NCBI GenBank assembly: GCA_027364495.1
Contig: DAHXPE010000329.1
Span: 1-5,591, forward strand
Direction of reading: 5' to 3'
Source: Candidatus Heimdallarchaeota archaeon
Lineage (GTDB): Archaea; Asgardarchaeota; Heimdallarchaeia; Hodarchaeales; LC-3
Length of the DNA: 5,591 nt
In this document: one piece after another, positions 1 through 5,358 of the stretch
Layout of the letters: every line of letters begins with the position of its first letter
How positions within the stretch are numbered: the first letter of the stretch is position 1
Position numbers and translations under genes: made by a program
Notes under the pieces: model-generated
What the model saw: the letters and a program-made list of their open reading frames with translations, nothing else
What the model was told of the DNA's origin: nothing
Databases searched by the model: none

Positions 1-200
1 TTCTTTATGAATCAAAGATTTATGACAGAATTGTTTTCGAAAGCTTAGTTGTACTCTAAGAGATAATGCTTCTTGTCTTGTGCTAATAATTCTTTGTAAC
101 CACAATCCATACATTTTTGATAAGCCTATTAATCGAATTGCATTAGCAACAGCAGCAGTATCGAAAACAATTCTGTCATAAATCTTTGATTCATAAAGAA
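1..200. repeat. Perfect 40-bp inverted repeat (arms 1-40 and 161-200) at window edge
   Basis: Bases 1-40 are the exact reverse complement of bases 161-200. The match stops at base 41 (A, where base 160 would require T), and the two arms are separated by 120 bp. Arm 161-200 encodes the normal family sequence leading into switch II (residues about 135-148: VLYESKIYDRIVFD). Arm 1-40 is read through in the same gene as about 14 residues with no resemblance to the family. A perfect arm ending exactly at the first base of the window is best explained as a chimeric or misassembled contig end rather than a biological repeat. Confidence 0.9.
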
Positions 201-603
201 CCATATCCATCATTCTATCGAATGATGCTGCTTCCTGAAATGCTGGGTTCATAGTTGCTATTTCAATGAATGGCTTTGGATCTAATGGTATTTCAGTATA
301 TTTCAAAAATTCTTTTAATGTTCTAGCCATTCGAATTTTATATGCTTCTATTGTAGATTCGATTGCGACTTCTATTGCTGATAGATTTTTTACTCCTTTG
401 ACATCTTTGATTTGTCCACCAGACACGTCTTGTTCTAAAATTGAAGAAATTGAATGGACTGGATTGAAACTAGCAAGTAAAGTTTTATGACCTTTTTTGG
501 CAAGATCCATAGCAATGCAAGTTGCAAAAACTGTTTTACCAACTCCACCTTTTCCCCCGACATAAATCAATTTTGATTTTTCAAATTTTTCTATAGGAAT
601 CAT
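1..603 (-). CDS. ArsA/Get3-family ATPase with degenerate switch residues, 3' end cut by window edge
   Basis: The frame is open for 201 codons from the ATG at 603-601 to the window edge. A deviant Walker A P-loop, GGKGGVGKT, lies at residues 16-24. The switch I motif, normally S-T-D-P-A-H-S, reads SFNPVHS (45-51), so the catalytic Asp is Asn47. Switch II, normally D-T-A-P-x-G-H, reads DTAAVANA (148-155) and loses the Pro, Gly and His. NPAFQEA (119-125) matches the family's P-G-x-D-E-A helix region, and RLIGL plus STRQEAL follow as in Get3. The ATG is supported by GGAGGT at 610-615, and the gene starts 14 nt after the upstream ATPase stop, so the two are probably cotranscribed. Family members are soluble dimeric ATPases that drive membrane-protein targeting or anion export. 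The substitutions suggest it binds ATP but hydrolyses poorly, perhaps as the partner of the intact ATPase. Residues from about 188 are encoded by the inverted repeat 1-40 and are probably artefactual. The true C-terminus is not visible. Confidence 0.85.
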   Translation of the reverse strand, partial: MIPIEKFEKSKLIYVGGKGGVGKTVFATCIAMDLAKKGHKTLLASFNPVHSISSILEQDVSGGQIKDVKGVKNLSAIEVAIESTIEAYKIRMARTLKEFLKYTEIPLDPKPFIEIATMNPAFQEAASFDRMMDMVLYESKIYDRIVFDTAAVANAIRLIGLSKMYGLWLQRIISTRQEALSLRVQLSFRKQFCHKSLIHKE

Positions 604-609
604 AATAAT

Positions 610-615
610 ACCTCC
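610..615 (-). promoter_or_regulatory. Shine-Dalgarno site GGAGGT for the second ATPase
   Basis: On the minus strand GGAGGT is followed by a six-base spacer (ATTATT) and the ATG at 603-601. It lies in the 14-nt gap after the TAA (620-618) of the upstream ATPase. It is the strongest ribosome site of the cluster, so the second ATPase probably initiates independently rather than by coupling alone. Confidence 0.75.
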
Positions 616-617
616 AA

Positions 618-1652
618 TTATGTAAAGATAGTAGTTGAAATGTCCATGCTTGAAACCCAAAGTTCTTTTGATGTCATATCAATCATAGAAATTCCTTTTG
701 GTTCTTTATTGAACATTGGAATAACACCTACTACTAAATCTCCAAATTTAGTAAAAATTTCTTTGATCAGGGGTTTTTGGCCTATAATTCTATTTTTTAG
801 AAATTCAGAAATATTAGGATCTTTTAATAAGTCAACTGGATAAATTTGATTAATAACGATACCTGTTACTGTTAGACCTAAATCTTCAAACATTTTTATA
901 GCGCGTTCAGTGTCAACAATTGACATTTTTTCAGGGGTTAACACCATAATGAATGCTGTCTGTTGGGTGTTAGAAAGAAGATCATGAAAACTTGTTATTC
1001 TTTGACCAATAGATTCTAATTCCTGAACAAACTCTTCTTCACCAACAATGATACTGTCTTTTGAAGGTTTTTCTCGTTTCATCCTCTTTGCAGTTTGTTC
1101 ATATTCGAGTGCTTGTCTACGAGTATCAGTGATTTTTTCAACCCACTGACTTAAAATATCTGCAATAGATATCATACGTATACCATGACCAAATGGAGGC
1201 ATATCAAATATATGAAAATCGTATTTTTTCTGAGAAACCACATCAATCATTCCGTCATAAACTGCGGATTCATAAAAAGCTGGGTCCGAACTTGCTGAAT
1301 CAATATAATCTTCAATTTCTCGTGGAATTTCATCAATTTTATATAAATCCTTTATTTTTTGTTTAATTGAATCAGTATAAGAAGCAATTTTACTATCAGC
1401 ATCAATTTCAAGAAGACTGAGTTTTTTTGCTATTTCAACTTCACCTTTTCCAAAAACATTTTGTTCAAAAATATCACTTAATGAAGCTTGTGGATCTGTT
1501 GAAAAGCATAAGACACGTTTATCCATATTTTGAGAAATGTGATATGCCAAGGCTGAACTTAATGTCGTCTTGCCAAGTCCGCCTTTTCCTGCAAAAATAA
1601 TTGCATTTATTTCTGGTTTTCGGTCAAATAGGTATTTTAATCCTAGTTCCAT
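618..1652 (-). CDS. ArsA/Get3 (TRC40)-like ATPase, complete, canonical switch residues
   Basis: This is a 344-residue soluble P-loop ATPase of the SIMIBI class, close to the usual length of a single-domain ArsA/Get3 subunit. Visible motifs are the deviant Walker A AGKGGLGKTT (21-30), switch I STDPQASLSDIF (51-62) with the catalytic Asp53, DPAFYES (123-129), switch II DMPPFGHGIR (150-159), the TPEKMSIVDTERAI strand-helix (240-253), the NQIYP adenine-loop segment (269-273), and a C-terminal VGVIPMF segment like the family's V-P-L-x-E end. No CxxC zinc motif is present after the NQ loop, unlike eukaryotic Get3 and several archaeal homologues. The start is 5 nt after the stop of the small Met-rich gene with only a weak ribosome site (AGG), which points to translational coupling. 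The family energises tail-anchored protein targeting or arsenite/anion export. The cargo cannot be told here, because no ArsB/ArsR-type gene is visible. It probably forms homodimers or pairs with the downstream degenerate ATPase. Confidence 0.9.
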   Translation of the reverse strand: MELGLKYLFDRKPEINAIIFAGKGGLGKTTLSSALAYHISQNMDKRVLCFSTDPQASLSDIFEQNVFGKGEVEIAKKLSLLEIDADSKIASYTDSIKQKIKDLYKIDEIPREIEDYIDSASSDPAFYESAVYDGMIDVVSQKKYDFHIFDMPPFGHGIRMISIADILSQWVEKITDTRRQALEYEQTAKRMKREKPSKDSIIVGEEEFVQELESIGQRITSFHDLLSNTQQTAFIMVLTPEKMSIVDTERAIKMFEDLGLTVTGIVINQIYPVDLLKDPNISEFLKNRIIGQKPLIKEIFTKFGDLVVGVIPMFNKEPKGISMIDMTSKELWVSSMDISTTIFT

Positions 1653-1657
1653 GTAAC

Positions 1658-1930
1658 TCAGCCTGTCATAATATCTGTAAAATCGCGTTCTCTAAGCATT
1701 CTCATTTTCCAACTTTTAATATTAGGAACCATATAAGGTAAAATTTTCAAGGTATAATATGGAGGAAGTAAAGGCATTCCAATCATATCTCCAACGGTTA
1801 TTAACATGAAAAAATGCTCCATGTTCATTTTCATTTTCATGATCGCAGTTACTTGACCATGAAGTGTCATTCCATAGAGGGTTTCTCTTAAACGATCAAA
1901 CATTCCTTGTTTTTTTTCATCATCAGTCAT
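1658..1930 (-). CDS. Small methionine-rich protein coupled to the ArsA-like ATPases (unknown function)
   Basis: I do not recognise a named family. The 90-residue product is soluble-looking at both ends, with a charged N-terminus (TDDEKKQG) and a basic C-terminal region (WKMRMLRERDF). The middle is hydrophobic (about residues 40-69), includes PLLPPYY (53-59) and ILPYMVP (63-69), and is too broken by prolines for a clear membrane helix. Fourteen of 90 residues are Met, including the cluster MKMKMNM at 31-37. The ATG is supported by AGGT at 1940-1937 with a six-base spacer. It is the first gene of the cluster, and its stop lies 5 nt before the intact ATPase, implying cotranscription and coupled translation. 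The Met-rich hydrophobic composition recalls surfaces that hold hydrophobic helices (SRP54 M domain, Get-pathway chaperones), or alternatively soft-metal binding. Both are inferences from composition. I see no clean promoter in the 197-nt gap upstream. Confidence 0.75.
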   Translation of the reverse strand: MTDDEKKQGMFDRLRETLYGMTLHGQVTAIMKMKMNMEHFFMLITVGDMIGMPLLPPYYTLKILPYMVPNIKSWKMRMLRERDFTDIMTG

Positions 1931-2127
1931 TTTAATACCTTTTAATTTAATTTTAGAAAAAAATATAATTTTATTGGTGTTAAAATTCGATTTTTAAAAT
2001 TTAAAGATTTAATTCTATGTTCATAAATTCAAATTGCAGGATCTTAAAAGGTTTTAGGGAGGAGATAAATAAATAAAAATTTTAAATTGAATTATTATTA
2101 ACAATTTTATAAATAACCTTTTTATAT

Positions 2128-3954
2128 TTAATCTCCTTTAGCAGGTTCGGTTGTTGGGGGTTTTTCACCCGATTTATATTGGAAATATCCAGTTATTAAA
2201 TAATAAGCCATAACAATTCCAAGAATTGTTAAAACTAATCCCAAAATCATAGAAAATCCGTTAGCTGCTGTTACTAGACCCTGTCCAAATTTATTTGCAA
2301 CAGCACTTTGTGGTCCGAGAGGTTTGTTATTAATGAAATAATATGAGTAAACATATGTCTCATAAGCTAAAGCTGCAACAGTACTGACGATCATAAAAAT
2401 TGCTGGATAAAATGAAAACCAAGAAGCTCGTTTATTTTTAACCAAGAATAAAGATACTAGCATTAATGCTAAACCAGCAAGTAATTGGTTCGTTCCTCCA
2501 AAAAATATCCATAAATTAGACCAGCTCCCTAAGAAAGTTAATACTCCAGCAATGATAAGTAAAATTATAGGAGATATATATTTATTACTGAGAATGTTTT
2601 GACCAAATAATTCAGCAGAAGCTACTCTCCATACTCTGACAAACAGCATTGAAGTCGTTAATCCCATAATTATTACGAAAACTGCAAAAAATGATTCTGC
2701 AAATTTAATATCAAGTGTTAAATGGAAGATGCCAAAAAACCAATTATAAAATTGTTGAGTTAATAAACCAGCTCCAAATGCATATCCAGAACCACCTGAT
2801 GCGGGTGCAAAGACTACCATGACTGCAGCAAGGGCTGATAAAGCAACTACACCTTCAGCAAACATCGCTCCACCTCCAACTGGCAAAGCATCGGTTTCAA
2901 ATTCTAATTGTTTTGATGAAAGTCCAGTTGAAACTAAACTGTGCCAACCAGAAATTGCTCCACATGCAATTGTGACAAATAAGATTGGCCATACAGGACC
3001 ACCAAGATAATTAGTTGGATCAAGATTAAACAAATTACTTGCCACAGTAACAGATTTTGGATCAATTGTAACTCCTGTAAAAGGTGTCATTAAAGCTGCA
3101 ATGATTACAAGAACCAGTGCAAGAATGGAAGGTAAATAACCTACATAAATTGTTGGAAGTAAAAATTTTGGCATGGCAACTACAGCTCCAATGAAATATA
3201 AAATGCCAACTATTACTAACCAAAATATTAAAGTGTTTGATCCAGGTTGAGTTCCAGTAACGCCAGCTGCTTCAAGAAAATTTGTTTTAGGCCATTGTAA
3301 AAAGTTGAGTTGTGAAAACAAAGGTAAAAAGATTCCTAAAAATACAATGATTATTGCAACAGCCGATGCTACAAGAATATCTATTTTTCCTTTGAATACC
3401 ATATAACCAAAACCAGCACCCATTAAACATAATATTAATACTGTAAATAATGTCCCGGGGAATCTATTCAATAAATCAATGATGACCCATTCAAAAACTG
3501 CTGTGATAATAACCATATAAACAAGGACATAAACGAGGAGGATTTTCCTAACACGATCGCCCATTAATTCGTAGGCGATTGGTCCCATTGATTTACCATC
3601 AGAACGAACAGACATCATCATTGTCGAATAGTCTTGAACCCATCCAATAAATATCATTCCAAAAACTATCCAAAGCAAAGAAGGTAACCAACCAAAGAAT
3701 GAAACAGCTACTAAGGGTCCAACGATAGGACCTAATGCAGCCACGCTTTTGAATTGGTAACCATAAAGAACACTTTTTGAAACCGGGAAGTATTCAACTC
3801 CATCCATGTACATTTTTGCTGGAGTTGGCTTATTTTTATCTGACTGCCATATTGTTTTGTCGATTCGCTTTGAGTAAAATACATATGCTAACACAAAACA
3901 AACCAGACCAAATACAATTGCAGGAAAGGGAGTATTTAATATATTAACAGCCAT
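2128..3954 (-). CDS. cstA: CstA-family carbon starvation protein (peptide/pyruvate transporter)
   Basis: This 608-residue polytopic membrane protein is close to the Bacillus-type CstA length. Family hallmarks are a first membrane segment at about 10-27, DGVEYFPVSKSVLYGYQF (51-68), the AALGPIVGP loop (72-80), FFGWLPSLLW (86-95), QDYSTMMMSVRSDGKS (107-122), CGAISGWHSLVSTG (331-344), DALPVGGGAMFAEG (355-368), and near the C-terminus a FGGTNQLLAGLALML segment corresponding to CstA's F-G-I-x-N-Q-L-L-A. The C-terminal tail (KSGEKPPTTEPAKGD) is hydrophilic. CstA proteins import peptides or pyruvate at the cytoplasmic membrane during carbon limitation. The ATG at 3954-3952 is preceded by a weak GTGAT site. 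The usual G-H-H-F motif reads GYQF (65-68). The 197-nt gap to the ATPase cluster suggests a separate transcript. A 30-bp tandem repeat upstream may be regulatory. The family call is firm, but the substrate is not determinable. Confidence 0.95.
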   Translation of the reverse strand: MAVNILNTPFPAIVFGLVCFVLAYVFYSKRIDKTIWQSDKNKPTPAKMYMDGVEYFPVSKSVLYGYQFKSVAALGPIVGPLVAVSFFGWLPSLLWIVFGMIFIGWVQDYSTMMMSVRSDGKSMGPIAYELMGDRVRKILLVYVLVYMVIITAVFEWVIIDLLNRFPGTLFTVLILCLMGAGFGYMVFKGKIDILVASAVAIIIVFLGIFLPLFSQLNFLQWPKTNFLEAAGVTGTQPGSNTLIFWLVIVGILYFIGAVVAMPKFLLPTIYVGYLPSILALVLVIIAALMTPFTGVTIDPKSVTVASNLFNLDPTNYLGGPVWPILFVTIACGAISGWHSLVSTGLSSKQLEFETDALPVGGGAMFAEGVVALSALAAVMVVFAPASGGSGYAFGAGLLTQQFYNWFFGIFHLTLDIKFAESFFAVFVIIMGLTTSMLFVRVWRVASAELFGQNILSNKYISPIILLIIAGVLTFLGSWSNLWIFFGGTNQLLAGLALMLVSLFLVKNKRASWFSFYPAIFMIVSTVAALAYETYVYSYYFINNKPLGPQSAVANKFGQGLVTAANGFSMILGLVLTILGIVMAYYLITGYFQYKSGEKPPTTEPAKGD

Positions 3955-4102
3955 AATATCATCACATAATTTTAACTTTTGATTTTAAAAAATGAAAAGT
4001 TCTAAAGATAAATCGAATGCTTTCTTAAAAATATTTTGCAGAACAATATTAATTTAAAAAGTAATAAAGCAGATTTTAGAAGTAATGAAAAAAACATTAA
4101 TT

Positions 4103-4162
4103 TTTTACTAGTATTTCCACTAATATTATCCAATTTACTTGTATTTCCACTAATATTAACCA
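4103..4162. repeat. Two tandem copies of a 30-bp unit upstream of cstA
   Basis: Units 4103-4132 and 4133-4162 match at 27 of 30 positions and abut exactly. The invariant core GTATTTCCACTAATATTA (4111-4128 and 4141-4158) contains the self-complementary octamer TAATATTA. The 30-bp period is about three helical turns, so a repressor or activator bound to each copy would sit on nearly the same DNA face. The pair lies 149-208 bp upstream of the cstA start codon. A 7-bp TTACTAG (4106-4112 side) is mirrored by CTAGTAA at 4164-4170 just beyond the second unit. A regulatory role is inference, and a simple duplication is the alternative. Confidence 0.85.
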
Positions 4163-4192
4163 CCTAGTAAGAGAAAATGGTTGCCGTATATC

Positions 4193-4200
4193 ATATAAAA
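4193..4200 (-). promoter_or_regulatory. Possible TATA box for cstA
   Basis: On the minus strand this reads TTTTATAT, followed by GATATA. Archaeal initiation would then fall about 25 nt downstream, near 4168, just before the 30-bp tandem repeats, leaving a leader of about 210 nt. In DNA this AT-rich such boxes arise often by chance, no clear BRE precedes it, and other AT boxes nearer the gene (about 4044-4060) are possible. Confidence 0.2.
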
Positions 4201-4550
4201 TAAAAAATTTATAGCATTACAAAATTACGCTTTTACAATAAATAACTGTGAGTAACGAAAAAGAATAGTTATAAATAATTTTTTTGAATCTTTGAACGTA
4301 AAATAATTAATTTTATCGGCTTGGATGTTTTAACACTATTCGAAATTTAGTAATTAAATTTAAATGTGAATATTGTTAGTTCGAATTTTAATCATAAATT
4401 CAGGCAAGTTTAATTTCGCGATAATATTCAGATAAAAGTTATAAAGATTGTTTTTTGTCAAGTACATGAAATTATAATTAATTTAAAATTGGAAACTAAA
4501 TTATCGAAATAAATAAAAATCAGAAGAAAGAAATAAAGATTTATCAGCAA

Positions 4551-4560
4551 AAATATTTAT
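4551..4560 (+). promoter_or_regulatory. Possible TATA box for the proteasome-like gene
   Basis: AAATATTTAT lies about 50 nt upstream of the GTG start. Initiation about 25 nt downstream (near 4583) would give a short leader that still includes the AAAGGA ribosome site. The spacing is typical of archaea, but the sequence background is so AT-rich that the match carries little weight. Confidence 0.25.
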
Positions 4561-4596
4561 TTAGAAAGTAATCAAAAAATTTTTTAAAAAAAATTG

Positions 4597-4602
4597 AAAG
4601 GA
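4597..4602 (+). promoter_or_regulatory. Shine-Dalgarno site AAAGGA deciding the GTG start
   Basis: AAAGGA is followed by a six-base spacer (CTTATT) and GTG at 4609. The upstream in-frame TTG at 4594 would overlap this site and has only A/T runs before it. The GTG start is therefore preferred, and it places Thr directly after the initiator Met. Confidence 0.6.
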
Positions 4603-4608
4603 CTTATT

Positions 4609-5271
4609 GTGACTCTTACTTATATTACAGGAAATAGTAACCTATTAATTGCATCGATTGATAGGTCTTTAGCGAATTTCATAACAAAAGAGGAAAATGA
4701 AGGTGATAAAAGTAAAAAAAATGAAAATAAAAATGTATTATTAATTGATGGAATAATTGGATCTATAACTTATAGAGGAGAACATAGCACTTTAGAGATA
4801 ATGGAAAAATTAATTAAAAACACAAATCATTCGCTTGAATATAAAAAACATCAAATTGAAGAAGTTCTCAAAAATCAAGATACTATAAAATTTTTTTTAG
4901 GTTCAGAATTTGAAGGAAAATCCATACTAGAAATTATATTTATTGAAACAATTGATCGTCTTCAATGGACTAAACTAAGGTTTGTAAATCAAAATCAAAC
5001 AATTTCTTCATCTTTAGAAAAAATTGAATTATTTCCAGAAAAGATTGCTATGTGGCATAGTTATCCGTTAGGTGAAGATATTGATATTTTAAATAAGAGA
5101 ATGAAAAATCTAACAAAAAAACTTCTTGAAAATAAATTCAACGAGGAAAAAACAAAGAAATTTATTAAGGATTCTTATATAAAATCTAAGCGATTTAGTG
5201 TTGGTTTTGGGGTTGATATTTATATGATCAGGCCTAATAATATAAATCTTTTCAATATAAATTTTGATTGA
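4609..5271 (+). CDS. Divergent proteasome-beta/Ntn-hydrolase-fold protein, probably altered active site
   Basis: The product has 220 residues from the GTG at 4609 (225 from the TTG at 4594). The layout matches a 20S proteasome beta subunit. With Met removed, Thr1 begins a first strand TLTYITG, and LLIASIDR puts Asp at position 17 as in the Thr1/Asp17/Lys33 triad. A charged linker (KEENEGDKSKKNENK) leads to VLLIDGIIGSITYRG, corresponding to the archaeal beta strand L-F-Q-I-D then G-M-T-I-A-G, followed by a helix TLEIMEKLIKN. Near the C-terminus a helix (EEKTKKFIKDSY) and SVGFGVDIYMIRP match the family's S-G-G-x-I-D-V-A-V-I. The Lys33 position appears to be Asn (a Lys lies one earlier), and the Asp166/Ser169 positions look like Arg and Val. 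It may be a non-proteolytic or repurposed Ntn protein. DUF2121/connectase-like proteins, also proteasome-related, are an alternative. The alignment was made from memory, so the fold call is moderate while the gene itself is firm. It faces the truncated guanylyltransferase convergently. Confidence 0.7.
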   Translation: MTLTYITGNSNLLIASIDRSLANFITKEENEGDKSKKNENKNVLLIDGIIGSITYRGEHSTLEIMEKLIKNTNHSLEYKKHQIEEVLKNQDTIKFFLGSEFEGKSILEIIFIETIDRLQWTKLRFVNQNQTISSSLEKIELFPEKIAMWHSYPLGEDIDILNKRMKNLTKKLLENKFNEEKTKKFIKDSYIKSKRFSVGFGVDIYMIRPNNINLFNINFD

Positions 5272-5323
5272 CATTTATTGCCTAATTATAAAATAAGAGT
5301 TCGGTTCTAGATTTGAAAAGAAA

Positions 5324-5329
5324 TTTTTT
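5324..5329 (+). terminator. Possible T-tract terminator after the proteasome-like gene
   Basis: Six T residues lie 53 nt past the TGA, in the 87-nt gap between the two convergent genes. Archaeal polymerase terminates at such T tracts without a hairpin, and I see no stem-loop before it. The octamer TTGCCTAA occurs at both 5278 and 5328, flanking this segment, with no known meaning. Confidence 0.25.
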
Positions 5330-5358
5330 GCCTAAGGATACCAAATTTAATCAAACTT

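Larger units (their letters stand above)
3955..4608. other. Gene-free AT-rich divergent intergenic region (about 650 bp)
   Basis: It separates divergently transcribed cstA and the proteasome-like gene. I find no convincing ORF on either strand, no tRNA-like cloverleaf and no CRISPR-type array. The longest plus-strand reading from an ATG seen by eye, at 4177, stops after eight codons. It does hold a two-copy 30-bp tandem repeat (4103-4162), a minus-strand TTTTATAT element (4193-4200), a plus-strand AAATATTTAT element (4551-4560), and long A/T runs just before the plus-strand gene (4575-4593). It probably carries both promoters and their regulation. A small RNA cannot be excluded by eye. Confidence 0.7.

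Noticed and set aside
266..843. Plus-strand open frames opposite the two ATPase genes (266-490 and 640-843)
   Set aside because: They lie wholly antisense to ATPase sequence with clear motifs, have no ribosome site, and show no recognisable protein features.
618..1930. Arsenic-resistance operon reading of the ArsA-like genes
   Set aside because: No ArsB/Acr3 pump, ArsR regulator, ArsC or ArsD is visible, and the Cys residues used by ArsA for arsenite are not present. The ArsA name reflects fold only.
2057..2064. Strong Shine-Dalgarno-like GGGAGGAG on the plus strand between cstA and the ATPase cluster
   Set aside because: No ATG or GTG follows within useful distance. The only TTG downstream (about 2087) opens a frame of three codons before TAA, so no plus-strand gene is supported.
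2819..3010. Plus-strand open frame of 63 codons inside cstA
   Set aside because: It is antisense to conserved CstA sequence (the CGAISG and DALPVGGG motifs), and its Ala/Pro/Thr-rich composition is that of a shadow frame.
4103..4162. Two-unit repeat considered as the start of a CRISPR array
   Set aside because: The units abut with no spacers, there are only two copies, and no cas genes are visible.
3955..4608. tRNA or structured small RNA in the long intergenic region
   Set aside because: I found no cloverleaf arms, no T-loop sequence and no GC-rich stem typical of stable RNAs in an AT-rich archaeon. A covariance-model search would be decisive.
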